Shown here: positions 49,998 through 59,556 of the stretch, piece after piece | How the letters are laid out: every line of letters begins with the position of its first letter | Numbering within the stretch: position 1 is the first letter of the stretch | Assembly (NCBI RefSeq): GCF_007991655.1 | Contig: NZ_BJYT01000025.1 | Location: 1 to 64,000 of the forward strand | Direction of reading: 5' to 3' | Length of the DNA stretch: 64,000 nt | DNA from: Segetibacter aerophilus | Lineage (GTDB): Bacteria > Bacteroidota > Bacteroidia > Chitinophagales > Chitinophagaceae | Position numbers and translations under genes: made by a program | The notes under the pieces: model-generated | Database searches by the model: none | What the model was told of the DNA's origin: nothing | Seen by the model: only the letters and a program-made list of their open reading frames with translations

Positions 49998-51416
49998 ATG
50001 CCTTTTAAACAATCTTTTTCAGTCAGCACTATTAATGAACTTGTTAAGTACAATAATGCTCATACCGAGATTATTTTTGTAGATGATAATGTAAGAACAA
50101 GTGGTAACCCTTTTAGGTGGGCGGGAAATACATTAAAGGCAAACGGTGGAACTACTCATCCTGGATTGGGTGGCGTTTGGGAAATGATGTTTGACGGACC
50201 TGTTAATGTAAACTGGTTTGGAGCATTATCAAACGGTAAAAACGTAACTAAAGAATTTCAATTAGCCATTGATTTTGCCCATCAAAGAGGTAAAAGCGTG
50301 TATGTACCCGGCTACGAGGAAGTCAATTATTACCAGTTGGGCCAAATAAATCTGTACGATAATTCAATCGTGTATGGTGATTATAGGAGAACAGTTATTG
50401 TACCTGCCGACCATGCAGTAAAAAAAATTTTTAACATTGAAGGGAAGAGCTATAGTAAAGAAGTAAAGACATACAACAATATTTATCGCCTTACTATTTT
50501 AAATCAGGTAAAAAATGGGCCAATAACAGTTGAATGCACGGCACTGCATTTTAAATACTGTGATGAAGTTCATTTAAGTGAATTAATTATTGATGGGTTT
50601 GATATAAATATGAATATAGAAGACAGTAATAGCATTTATGGAAGAGATATACGCGCACGCGGAGCAAGTAGAAACAACGTGAAAATTTCCTTTCACCAAC
50701 CTGCTGTTCCCTTTATTGGTAGCTGGGTGTCTATGAGTGGATGCGAGTTTAATGGTGGCAATTTTTCTCACGCTGGTCGTGAAGAAAAATTCTCAGTATA
50801 TATTGAGAACATGTCTTCAGTTACATTTGATAAATGTATAATAGCAGGAAATGCTGGCGGCGGAATTAAATTTAGCCAGACATATTTGAAACCGGCAAGC
50901 AAGATAGATATGGGCTTTGTAGTAATTACTGGCTGCGATATTGATAGCAATCACGGCTCGGGTATTCGCGGTGAGTATGCAAGAAACTGTGTAATTAAGG
51001 GAAATTGGATTTCGAGTGGACGTGAGCAAAAAGCTTCAGGAATTGATTTATTCAATTGCGAGTCTTGCTCAGTCACAGACAATCAATGTTTCTATAATGG
51101 CAGCAACGGACTGCTAATCACAAATTGCAAATACCTATCTGTATCAAATAATATTTGTACGAATAACGGTGAGGGCAAAAGCACAAATGGTTGTGGGATA
51201 AAATGCGTGAAGTCAACTTATAATACTTTCACTAGCAACATTTGTATCGCAAAGAAATACGATTGGCCAAACGGAAATCAAATATTTGGAATTTCATCTG
51301 ACGAAGGCTCTGATTATAATGTTTTTTCATCAAATATTGTAACCTCAAACAACAAACCTTTACAACTTCAGGGAAAAAATAATACTTCAACCAATAACAT
51401 TATTGACAATATCTAA
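49998..51416 (+). CDS. Right-handed beta-helix protein of the polysaccharide locus
   Basis: A 472-residue protein that lacks a signal peptide (it begins MPFKQSFSVSTINELVKYNN). The N-terminal part has the pectate-lyase-superfamily opening as VNWFGALSNGKNVTKEFQLAIDFA, and about 200-465 contains repeating strands with many Asn, Gly and Ser residues: ITGCDIDSNHGSGIRG, CVIKGNWISSGREQ, CSVTDNQCFYNGSNG, LSVSNNICTNNGEG and NTFTSNICIA. Such folds act as lyases, epimerases or hydrolases on acidic sugars, or as tailspike-like depolymerases. No catalytic residues are certain. The location suggests work on the polymer or its lipid-linked form. Confidence 0.78.
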   Translation: MPFKQSFSVSTINELVKYNNAHTEIIFVDDNVRTSGNPFRWAGNTLKANGGTTHPGLGGVWEMMFDGPVNVNWFGALSNGKNVTKEFQLAIDFAHQRGKSVYVPGYEEVNYYQLGQINLYDNSIVYGDYRRTVIVPADHAVKKIFNIEGKSYSKEVKTYNNIYRLTILNQVKNGPITVECTALHFKYCDEVHLSELIIDGFDINMNIEDSNSIYGRDIRARGASRNNVKISFHQPAVPFIGSWVSMSGCEFNGGNFSHAGREEKFSVYIENMSSVTFDKCIIAGNAGGGIKFSQTYLKPASKIDMGFVVITGCDIDSNHGSGIRGEYARNCVIKGNWISSGREQKASGIDLFNCESCSVTDNQCFYNGSNGLLITNCKYLSVSNNICTNNGEGKSTNGCGIKCVKSTYNTFTSNICIAKKYDWPNGNQIFGISSDEGSDYNVFSSNIVTSNNKPLQLQGKNNTSTNNIIDNI

Positions 51417-51501
51417 CAGTGCACGTTGGATATAAGGAGAAGAAAGTAGATGTAAAATTGTATACACAGTAATCCTCGAATTCACCATTCATCACCTAAC
51501 G

Positions 51502-52179
51502 CTACTTCGAAAAGATTACACTGCCCCAACCATCAGCAATTGGAATTGGAGACAACTTATTCTCAGCAGCAAATTCCTGCACTGCTTTTTTTGCTCCCGG
51601 ATATTCTTTGTTGTTATAATCGTGAACTAGAATATAGCCGTGTTTCGTTAGCCTTGGGTAAAAAAAATTCAACCCATCATAAATGGGCTTATATAAGTCG
51701 GCATCAAGACTTACAAGGCAAAATGTTTCATTTTCAAGACCTAGGGCAGTTTCAGGGAAGTAACCTTTTTTGATTATACAATTACTTTTATTCTTCATTC
51801 CTGCCAGTACAGTATCAATGCTTGTGTCTTTAAAATTATGGGCAGTCTCTTTATATTTTGTAGGCTCATTGGCTGTTTGAAAGTCTAACTCACTAAATCC
51901 TTCAAAGGTGTCGAAAAGGTATAAGATTTTTTCAGGGAAAGACTGATTTAATAATCTTGCAAATTCACCTTTAAAAACCCCTACTTCGGCAACATTGCCA
52001 TCAAGGTTTTTATCATGAATTTCATTAGCTAGTAAATTCAGTGTCATGCATCTTACGTAATCCATTTTTCTAAGAGGATCAATGTATAAAGTCTGATCAT
52101 GATTTACTAAAGGTCGTGATAGGATTACAGATCTTTTGTTTAGTATTTTATTTATTGAGTAGATTATTTGCTTCAACAT
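51502..52179 (-). CDS. TylF-type methyltransferase, reversed in the operon
   Basis: A 225-residue TylF/MycF-like methyltransferase. SAM binding is seen as GNVAEVGVFKGEFARLLNQ and ILYLFDTFEGFSE; metal-site acids in VSLDADLYKPIYDGLNF and ILVHDYNN. It is shorter than the copy at 39252 (225 against 254 residues) and the two share limited sequence, so they are not recent duplicates. It is the only minus-strand gene between 37.3 and 62 kb, so it needs its own promoter (in 52180-52372) and could have been inserted later. Confidence 0.84.
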   Translation of the reverse strand: MLKQIIYSINKILNKRSVILSRPLVNHDQTLYIDPLRKMDYVRCMTLNLLANEIHDKNLDGNVAEVGVFKGEFARLLNQSFPEKILYLFDTFEGFSELDFQTANEPTKYKETAHNFKDTSIDTVLAGMKNKSNCIIKKGYFPETALGLENETFCLVSLDADLYKPIYDGLNFFYPRLTKHGYILVHDYNNKEYPGAKKAVQEFAAENKLSPIPIADGWGSVIFSK

Positions 52180-52372
52180 ATCTTCTTAATTTTTTAGGCC
52201 AAAACCGAATACCTATTCGTTAAATGTCGGTTTGATTGGAATTACTTTTTTTCATGTTTACCTTATTCTAACCTATAATTGCCCAGAAATCTGGGCGTAA
52301 ATCAAATGAAATTCAACCCTTTTCTGATTAACTCAATGCTTTAAGTAGTGCTGCCTAATTATTCGTGTTCTT

Positions 52373-53209
52373 ATGTTCAAAAGTATTAAAAAATACATCC
52401 ATACAGTAAGCCATAATCCCTCTTACTGGAATCTTCTATATTTTCTGTCATCCGTATTTGCTGTCAATAGCTTTAAGGAAAGGTTATTAAAAATTAGGGC
52501 GGAGCGGAATTTCTTTAAAAAAGTGGGATATCATACCACTGTGGCAAGAGGACCTTTTAAGGGTATGAAATATCCAAGACTGAAATCCAGTTATAGCGAA
52601 ATGGCTCCTAAATTGCTTGGCAGCTATGAAGCAGAGCTATTTGGTCCTCTTGAAGAAATTACCCGAAAAGAGTATAAGCAGGTGATCGACATAGGCTGCG
52701 CAGAAGGATACTATGCAATTGGTCTTGCATTAAAAATCCCTACCTCAACCGTCTATGCATATGACATTAACCCTAATGCTTTAAAAATGTGTAAAGAAAT
52801 GGCTATCGTTAATAACGTTCTTAATAGAGTTCATTTAGGAGAAAGATGTACAAATGAAACCTTGAAAAACTTCAAGTTTGAAAACACATCTTTGATAGTT
52901 TGTGACTGCGAGGGCTATGAATTGGAACTGTTTACCAACGAGAATATTAAGAATCTTAATAGGTGCGATTTCTTGATAGAACTGCATGATATTTTAGGGC
53001 TACCTGTTAAAGAAAGACTTCTCCCTGTCTTCAGAGACACACACAACATTCAATTGATTTCTTCAGAAGTACGAGACCCAAATCTGTACCCTGAACTTGA
53101 GGGAATGGAAGAAATTGAGAAGAAAATAGTCCTATCAGAATGCAGAGACGGACTGTTTGGAAGCCGACATATGGAGTGGGCTTATATCACTTCTAAAAAC
53201 ATAGCCTAA
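52373..53209 (+). CDS. Class I SAM-dependent methyltransferase (FkbM-like)
   Basis: A 278-residue protein. SAM binding: QVIDIGCAEGYYAIGLAL and VYAYDINPNALKMCKEMA; the late FkbM-like segment is IVCDCEGYELELF. The N-terminal 80 residues carry hydrophobic and basic stretches (FLSSVFAVNSFKERLLKIRAER) and GPFKGMKYP, a motif in related proteins. Substrate is probably a sugar of the same polymer. It starts divergently from the reversed TylF gene, so the 193-base spacer contains two promoters; none could be named. Confidence 0.76.
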   Translation: MFKSIKKYIHTVSHNPSYWNLLYFLSSVFAVNSFKERLLKIRAERNFFKKVGYHTTVARGPFKGMKYPRLKSSYSEMAPKLLGSYEAELFGPLEEITRKEYKQVIDIGCAEGYYAIGLALKIPTSTVYAYDINPNALKMCKEMAIVNNVLNRVHLGERCTNETLKNFKFENTSLIVCDCEGYELELFTNENIKNLNRCDFLIELHDILGLPVKERLLPVFRDTHNIQLISSEVRDPNLYPELEGMEEIEKKIVLSECRDGLFGSRHMEWAYITSKNIA

Positions 53210-53315
53210 AGAAGTCTAGCTCTAAAAAATCTTAGGCCCCCTAATAACATTGGTCTTTCTTTTGTCTAGACACCTTCCAAATAATATTATAAAACATTCC
53301 CCTCCTTAAAAACAT

Positions 53316-54521
53316 TTGAAAACAGTTTATCTCGACAGTTTTTTCGGATTACTTAATAAATTCTTCTACTATGGCCTCCGTGTTTTGATCATTTTCCTTT
53401 TTTCTGAAAAAGCCACTACCACCGACTTTGCAACTTTTATTTATGTTTTAAATATTGTGGAAATTGCCAGGCTATTACTTGATTTTGGGATCGACTCTAC
53501 CTATACAAGAAATCTTGCCAGGATGAGTGATGAGGAAGCAAAAGAGTGTGTAGAAATAATTATTTCACAAAAGCTACTACTCTCCATCTTTAGCAGCGGC
53601 GTAATGGTTACAGTATTTTATTTTTCAGGTATTACTAATGTCAGTTTACTCGTCTCGACAGCTTTTATTTTACCACTCATTTCTGCAAACTCCTTTGTAA
53701 ATATTTTTTTTCAATCGAAAAACAATAATAGAATTTTGTCTGGTTATTATATTACCGCCTTTTTACTTTCGGGACTAATGATATATATGTTCTCCTCGAA
53801 ACTTGAGTATTATTTCATTTACGCTTTAATGGAAATTGTCTTTTTTATGATCTTAACCTATGCGGTATATAGAAAGACTAATTTTAAATTAAAGTTCATA
53901 ACGTTCACTGAGATGCGGAAGACGTATCAAACTTCCCTGTACAACGGCAGCAGTCAAACAGTGGTGACGATATACTCCAAAACTGATTTGCTATTTATAC
54001 AAAAGCTTTCCTCCGCTATAAATGTTGCGTATTATGGCTTCTTTATGCGTATTATGGACCCATTGTTAATGGTTGCGTCGGCCTTAGCAACTTCAGCATA
54101 CAGTTTTTTTTCGAAAGAGATTGATTCTAAAGACAAGCCAACAATTAAAAGGAACCTTCGACAATATCTCCTTGTTACCTTTATTTACGCATGTTTCATC
54201 TTGGCAGTAATAACCTTTTTGTTACCCTTTTTGCTAGAAGTCATAAAGAGTAAATACAAGATTAGCTCTTCAATCGCATTTTTTTTTGGCTTAGCAACAG
54301 CTATTCGGATAATCAGTGCTGCACAAGGAAGCATCTTGCTTTCAATGGGTAAGTTTAATTATACCTTCAAAATTGCCCTTATAAATATCTGCTCGCTTTT
54401 TCCATTCTATTTTGTACTTATTCCAATGTTTAATATCAGGGGAGTATTGCTTTCAATAGTTGCGAGTGAGCTAATATGCGTTGTAATTAAATTGCGAACT
54501 TTAAAGCCTATATTATTTTAA
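53316..54521 (+). CDS. wzx: Wzx-like oligosaccharide flippase
   Basis: A 401-residue integral membrane protein with about 12 helices, of the MOP/MATE-like polysaccharide flippase type that moves the lipid-linked repeat unit to the periplasmic face. Typical pieces are SFFGLLNKFFYYGLRVLI, LARMSDEEAKE, the helix pair near 95-155 and YFGLATAIRIISAAQGSILLS-like text (seen as FFFGLATAIRIISAAQGS). The start is TTG at 53316 (MKTVYLD), since no ATG in frame is nearby. It is in the centre of the operon just before the Wzy-like gene. Confidence 0.83.
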   Translation: MKTVYLDSFFGLLNKFFYYGLRVLIIFLFSEKATTTDFATFIYVLNIVEIARLLLDFGIDSTYTRNLARMSDEEAKECVEIIISQKLLLSIFSSGVMVTVFYFSGITNVSLLVSTAFILPLISANSFVNIFFQSKNNNRILSGYYITAFLLSGLMIYMFSSKLEYYFIYALMEIVFFMILTYAVYRKTNFKLKFITFTEMRKTYQTSLYNGSSQTVVTIYSKTDLLFIQKLSSAINVAYYGFFMRIMDPLLMVASALATSAYSFFSKEIDSKDKPTIKRNLRQYLLVTFIYACFILAVITFLLPFLLEVIKSKYKISSSIAFFFGLATAIRIISAAQGSILLSMGKFNYTFKIALINICSLFPFYFVLIPMFNIRGVLLSIVASELICVVIKLRTLKPILF

Positions 54522-54559
54522 AGTATTTCACTACATACAGCACTAAGCCTTTTTTTGCC

Positions 54560-55888
54560 TTGGCGGTCAATACAAGCATCGTCGCTACTCTAATGTTGTT
54601 TATTCTTATTAGCGGTTCCGAAACGATGTGGAATATTTTTGGTCTGTTTATCCTGCTAATATGTACTTATTTCACTTGGGCAAGCACAAATAAAGGACTG
54701 CATCCATCCTTTCTATTTCAACTATTTCTGATTTTTTTCCAGGGAGGAAGATTAATAAGTTATGTTTTAAATGGTGGCAAGTTTCCCATTTGGCTTATTG
54801 ATCTTTATGCAAGCCCTACCGCTTTAAGCATTTCTACAATAAGAACTACAATATTTCTTTTGTCGATTTGCAGCTACATAATTTATCTAACGACACTCAT
54901 AAGGTTGCCTGTTTTAAAAGTCAGAGTACCTGCTATATCAAGTAACATCTTTTTAATTATCTTTTTGAGTACGCTCCCTTTCTACATCTATAAAAATGTT
55001 TCGTACCTCCAATATATTTTCACTCATGGGGGCTATATCGCCATTTATGCAAACAATGGAGAACATCTGCAAAGTGTAGGATTAGTTATAAGGTTTCTGT
55101 CCAACATTTCCTTTTCAGCTTATCTTTTATACATCTTTTCCGAAGACAAGTTGAAGCGGTTAAAGTACCTAATGATCTTCTTCGTAATCTTGTTTGCAAG
55201 TGAATTAATCATTGGATTAAGGGGAAAATATTTCGTCTTTCTTCTGCTCAATATTCTGGTATATAAACAAAAGATCAAGAAGGGATTCAACATTTCTTAT
55301 TTAGCTGTCATTTCAGCCCTTGTTGTAATTGCATCCATTTTTATTGCTTCTTTTAGAGAAAATAGAGAGTTAGACTCGAGCTCGTTATTGTCCGCTTTTT
55401 TTTATACTCAAGGTAATTCGTCTATTGTTTCTGCATTAGCAGTTGAAGAGTATGACAGGTTCCATCCATTTTCGTTTAACTATCTGTTTAAACCTATACT
55501 CCTATCATTTCGCCATCAAAATTTATTTAAACCCGGCGATATCTTTGCAACTGATTTAACTAATTATCTAAGTCCGATGTCTTTTGATCTAGGTTTTGGA
55601 ACGGGGACTTCTTTTATAGCAGAGCTGTATTTATTAAGCGGTATTCCAACTATCATTATCGGCACTTTTTTAATCGGCTTGCTAATGTCTGTTTTAAGAA
55701 ATTACCTGTACGGAATTGCCGGCACTATGTCATTCATTATTCTGATGGGTTGCGTTTATTTGCCTCGTTCAAGTTACTTTGAACCAGTCAGCGGAATCAT
55801 AAAATATGGCATCCCATGCCTATTTGTCTATTTCCTATCTATTGCCGCAGTTTTATTAATAAATAGAAAAATCAGCTTTAGTTATTGA
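54560..55888 (+). CDS. wzy: Wzy-like O-antigen/oligosaccharide repeat-unit polymerase
   Basis: A 442-residue membrane protein with about 11-12 helices and a long periplasmic loop (about 280-350, with FHPFSFNYLFKPIL, FATDLTNYLSPMSF and DLGFGTGTSFIAELYLLSG). That loop near the C-terminus and the Gly-rich FGTGTS segment are usual in O-antigen ligase/polymerase proteins. It would join flipped repeat units on the periplasmic side. The start is uncertain: TTG at 54560 gives the longest form; the first ATG in frame is at 54593 (MLFILISG). Sequence is highly divergent as usual for Wzy. Confidence 0.76.
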   Translation: MAVNTSIVATLMLFILISGSETMWNIFGLFILLICTYFTWASTNKGLHPSFLFQLFLIFFQGGRLISYVLNGGKFPIWLIDLYASPTALSISTIRTTIFLLSICSYIIYLTTLIRLPVLKVRVPAISSNIFLIIFLSTLPFYIYKNVSYLQYIFTHGGYIAIYANNGEHLQSVGLVIRFLSNISFSAYLLYIFSEDKLKRLKYLMIFFVILFASELIIGLRGKYFVFLLLNILVYKQKIKKGFNISYLAVISALVVIASIFIASFRENRELDSSSLLSAFFYTQGNSSIVSALAVEEYDRFHPFSFNYLFKPILLSFRHQNLFKPGDIFATDLTNYLSPMSFDLGFGTGTSFIAELYLLSGIPTIIIGTFLIGLLMSVLRNYLYGIAGTMSFIILMGCVYLPRSSYFEPVSGIIKYGIPCLFVYFLSIAAVLLINRKISFSY

Positions 55889-56916
55889 AACCTCTTTTAA
55901 CAATAATATCAATGACTTCCTTTTATGGAGGCGGCGAAGAATACATTGTGCGGTTAGTGACTTGTTTACAAGATGACTTTGATATAAAACTCATTTGTTG
56001 TTCAAAGCTCTTGGGCTCGAAACTTAGAGAGCATCGACTACAAATTCAGTTAGTAACGGGATCGACTCCAGCTACATATCTTAGGATTTTTTATAGAATT
56101 TTAAGTTTACCACAAAAAGGCCAACAGGTTTTACTACTAAACGGACAGGGACCTGTATATTTTGCGCTATTTCTTCCACGAGCTTTTAAGAAGCTTGTAT
56201 ATGTTCATCATACATCAATAGAATACTATAATAAGCCTACGAAGCAAAAGTTTGTAATACATTGCCTGAGAAAAGTAGGCACTGTTATTTGTGTTTCGAA
56301 CTTCCTAAAAAACGAAGTAGACAAGTATATAAAGAATAAGCTAGTAAAGGTGATATACAACTGGTTGCCCGCTGATGCAGTAAGACCTATTGACTATCCG
56401 GTTAAAGATCCGTGGCTAAGAATAATCTTCATTGCGCGGCTGGTAGAAGTTAAGGGAATTCTACCCTTAATTGAGGTTGTGATTGAACTTGCGAATGTGG
56501 AGCTGAGTATCCTTGGAGACGGGCCTTTATATGAACAAATCAAGAGTAATTACGGCAGCTATTCGAATATCAAGCTTTTGGGTTGGCAAAATGATAAAGC
56601 AGCTTTTTTCCAACGGTCTCATCTAAACGTTGTTAATTCATTTTCCGAAGGTTATTCATATACTCCTGTTGAAGCCGGTGTTTGCGGTATTCCCTCCTTG
56701 ATATCTGATTTAGAGGTCCATCGAGAAATTTCGGACAATGGCAAATACGCTTTTCTATTTAAAACAGGCTCCAAAGAGGATTTGAAAGCTAAATTGATTT
56801 ATTTGAGGGATCACCGAAATGAATTGGTGAAAATGTCCGAGGAATGCAGAATTTATTTTACCAATAAATTCGTTTATTCAGACTATAAAGAACAATATAA
56901 AAAAGAGCTTACGTAA
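55885..56916 (+). CDS. GT4 glycosyltransferase
   Basis: A 343-residue GT-B fold glycosyltransferase of family GT4. The N-domain starts TIISMTSFYGGGEEYIVRLV (donor-side GGGE loop) and the C-domain holds IIFIARLVEVKGI, ILGDGPLYEQI and the EX7E motif EGYSYTPVE. It starts with TTG at 55885 that overlaps the stop of the Wzy-like gene (TTGA), so the two are coupled. Donor and acceptor sugars cannot be told. It should act on the cytosolic face on the lipid-linked precursor. Confidence 0.86.
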   Translation: MKPLLTIISMTSFYGGGEEYIVRLVTCLQDDFDIKLICCSKLLGSKLREHRLQIQLVTGSTPATYLRIFYRILSLPQKGQQVLLLNGQGPVYFALFLPRAFKKLVYVHHTSIEYYNKPTKQKFVIHCLRKVGTVICVSNFLKNEVDKYIKNKLVKVIYNWLPADAVRPIDYPVKDPWLRIIFIARLVEVKGILPLIEVVIELANVELSILGDGPLYEQIKSNYGSYSNIKLLGWQNDKAAFFQRSHLNVVNSFSEGYSYTPVEAGVCGIPSLISDLEVHREISDNGKYAFLFKTGSKEDLKAKLIYLRDHRNELVKMSEECRIYFTNKFVYSDYKEQYKKELT

Positions 56917-56937
56917 CTGGCAAGTGTATTTGTAGAG

Positions 56938-58077
56938 ATGAAGAAAGATATTTATTATGATGCCACTTTTCAAATTCTTGCTCCTCATAGAGGCATGGCA
57001 AAATATCTAAACGGTTTTTTAAAAGCTCTTTCAGAAAATGGCGAAAAGGCTCAGGGATTAGCCCCTTCTGGACTTAAACGCAAGGGAGATGAAAGTGTCA
57101 CCTGTTACGGTCTAAATAATATTCTTCTTTGGGAGCAGCTTTCCATTTCGTCCTTCGTGAAAAAAAACAAAGTCAGCTACTTTATTTTTCCTTATAATAC
57201 TGGTGCTGTTTTTTCACCCTTAAGTTGTAAGTCTGTTTTAATACTGCATGACTTAATTTTTATGGAGTCTTTTTCCAGTGTCCCTACATCTAAAAGCTTT
57301 AGACAAATAGTTGGCCGTTTTTACAGACGTGTAATAGTTCCAAGAATAATTAAAAAAGCCAGTTTCATAATTACTGTATCTAATTATTCAAAGGAGCAAA
57401 TCATCCGACAGTTTAATGTAGCAGAGAAAAAAATTTGTGTAATTCCAAATTGTATCGACACGACGCATGAAGCTGAAGCCCATAAAGAAAAAGATTCTGA
57501 AGGTTATTTTTTGAATGTAGGTGGGGATGCCCCGCACAAGAACACAGCGTTCTTGATTGAAGCGTATGCCACCTTGCCGGAAGAAATTAAAAAAAAATTT
57601 TCTTTAAAAGTTGTTGGTATTTCAAACGAGGCAAACAAAAAGACGCTGCACCATTTAATTAGAAGCCTACATGAAGAACATAGAATTATTATTGAAAAAT
57701 ACGTAAATGATGAACAATTAGAGAAATTGTATCGTAATGCTTTTATTTTTATTTTTCCTTCCCTGACCGAAGGCTTTGGAATCCCTTTATTAGAGGCGAT
57801 GAAATGTGGTTGCTCAATTGTTTGCAGCAATACCAGCTCGATGCCCGAAGTATGTAGGGAAGCAGCTTTTTATTTTAACCCTCATGATACTCAAAGCTTT
57901 ACTAACGCTGTATACCTGGCATGTACAGATAAGGCATTGCGAGCAGCAAAAAAAGAGGAGGCGATTAAACAACTCGATTATTATTCAAGGAAAAATTTTA
58001 ATAAAAAAGTAGCTGATTGGTTTACCAGCAATATTAGAGAAAGTATTGATTCCGAGCCGTTCGTTCAAAAAGATTAG
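56938..58077 (+). CDS. GT4 glycosyltransferase
   Basis: A 379-residue GT4 protein. Features are ILHDLIFMESF (a loop found in mannosyltransferase-like members), VSNYSKEQIIRQFNV, FLNVGGDAPHKN and EGFGIPLLEAMKCGCSIVCS with the EX7E motif. This last block is the usual nucleotide-sugar site. It is 21 bases after the previous glycosyltransferase. The donor may be GDP-mannose by analogy, but that is a weak inference. Its length is typical. Confidence 0.86.
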   Translation: MKKDIYYDATFQILAPHRGMAKYLNGFLKALSENGEKAQGLAPSGLKRKGDESVTCYGLNNILLWEQLSISSFVKKNKVSYFIFPYNTGAVFSPLSCKSVLILHDLIFMESFSSVPTSKSFRQIVGRFYRRVIVPRIIKKASFIITVSNYSKEQIIRQFNVAEKKICVIPNCIDTTHEAEAHKEKDSEGYFLNVGGDAPHKNTAFLIEAYATLPEEIKKKFSLKVVGISNEANKKTLHHLIRSLHEEHRIIIEKYVNDEQLEKLYRNAFIFIFPSLTEGFGIPLLEAMKCGCSIVCSNTSSMPEVCREAAFYFNPHDTQSFTNAVYLACTDKALRAAKKEEAIKQLDYYSRKNFNKKVADWFTSNIRESIDSEPFVQKD

Positions 58078-58149
58078 ACCTCTTATTAATATCTTTGTTC
58101 ATAATCCCCAATAATACTAGATTTCGGTGTGTGATAGAAATAATGCAAA

Positions 58150-59424
58150 ATGAGTTTTGATTCAAAGAACATAAACGTTTACGGAAATAATGATAAAGAA
58201 TTGGTGGGGCAAAATAAGCCAACTTGTTTTTTTATAGTAAGCCGGGTGCCATTTCCTCCCGTTGGGGGGGATAAATTAAAATATTTCAACATGATTGAAA
58301 TATTAAAGATGCGCTATAAAATATCAATGGTGATTATTTCGGATGAAAAAGTAACGCCCGAGATGAAGGAGTACTTGGACAATTCAGGTCACGAGTATAA
58401 GATTTTTAGCTACTCTCGTTTACGCTTTAAACTCAATGCTATTAAGGCATTCTTTTCTACTTTGCCTTTACAAGTGGGATATTATTATTTTGGAGAAGTG
58501 CACGAATATTGTCGCAAAAATATTAAGCGGGAAGATTTCGTTATGGCTAATCTAATCAGGACTGCTTTGTATGTACAAGATTTACCAAACAAGAAATTTA
58601 TTGATGTAGCTGATTCCATCTATCTTAATTATATAAGAAGTATAGACAGGGTAAGTTCATTTTTCTGGAGAACAGTGTACAGTATTGAGATAAAAAGATT
58701 GCAAGGATTTGAACAAAAGTGTGTGGCTAACTTTGATGCTTCTTTGTTCGCTAATTGGAGCGAGAGGAATTATTATAGTGATTTCGGTCGTGCTATTTGG
58801 ATACCTAACGGCGTAAGCAGTAAGTTGCTCGAAACAAACTACTTTAGAAGGAAAAAGTCCTTGTTTCCCGAAGTGGTTTTTTTTGGAAAAATGGATTATC
58901 AGCCTAACATAGACGCTGTTAACTGGCTTATAAGTAAAGTACTTCCTCTAGTTCCTAGCCTTAAAATTCGAATTATCGGCGGCTCTCCTCATCCTAAAAT
59001 AAAAGCGTTGGGTAAGAGATATTCCAATTCAGTAGTAATTGAAGGGTTTGTGAAAGATCCCTATCAAGCTATGTATGACGCTACCGCAGTAGTTGCACCC
59101 ATGCAAACAGGTGGAGGTATTCAAAATAAAATTCTGGAAGCGATGGCGATAGGAGCAATTGTTTTAACCACTACATTGGGAGCCAAAGCTATTATCGGAG
59201 CAGTGAGCGGTGAACATCTTATTATATGCGATGAACCGCAGGATTACGCGACAGCAATAATGGAATTGCATAACAACTCAAAGAATTCAATTCCAATGGG
59301 ATTGAAGGCAAAAAAATTAATGAAAGAAAGTTTTACATGGGACTTATATGCAAAAAAATTATACGAAGTTTTAGATGAAGCAAGCTTTAATAAAATAGAA
59401 CAGAATAATAAAACAGCGTGTTAA
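58150..59424 (+). CDS. GT4 glycosyltransferase, TIGR03087-like
   Basis: A 424-residue GT4 protein. An N-terminal part (IVSRVPFPPVGGDKLKYFN) recalls the sugar transferases of PEP-CTERM/XrtA systems (TIGR03087), with FIDVADSIYLNY in the middle and VVFFGKMDYQPNIDAVNWL, RIIGGSPHPKI and TGGGIQNKILEAMAIG in the C-domain. The EX7E motif is not perfect (only GGGIQNKILE). There is no PEP-CTERM or exosortase gene in this window. The first 20 residues (MSFDSKNINVYGNN) are hydrophilic and may not belong to the enzyme. Confidence 0.83.
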   Translation: MSFDSKNINVYGNNDKELVGQNKPTCFFIVSRVPFPPVGGDKLKYFNMIEILKMRYKISMVIISDEKVTPEMKEYLDNSGHEYKIFSYSRLRFKLNAIKAFFSTLPLQVGYYYFGEVHEYCRKNIKREDFVMANLIRTALYVQDLPNKKFIDVADSIYLNYIRSIDRVSSFFWRTVYSIEIKRLQGFEQKCVANFDASLFANWSERNYYSDFGRAIWIPNGVSSKLLETNYFRRKKSLFPEVVFFGKMDYQPNIDAVNWLISKVLPLVPSLKIRIIGGSPHPKIKALGKRYSNSVVIEGFVKDPYQAMYDATAVVAPMQTGGGIQNKILEAMAIGAIVLTTTLGAKAIIGAVSGEHLIICDEPQDYATAIMELHNNSKNSIPMGLKAKKLMKESFTWDLYAKKLYEVLDEASFNKIEQNNKTAC

Positions 59425-59556
59425 TTCGGTTGTCTTTTGTATCAATTCTATTATAGTAATCTTATACATCCTCCCCGTAAAGAGAAAGCATTGTCCATCA
59501 TTTACTAGTAACCTCCCTTTCAACTAGTTACTAACCTTCAAAGTCTACATCCTATA

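Noticed and set aside
54073-54084. GGTTGCGTCGG inside the flippase gene
   Set aside because: Only the short core partly matches and it encodes part of a membrane helix.
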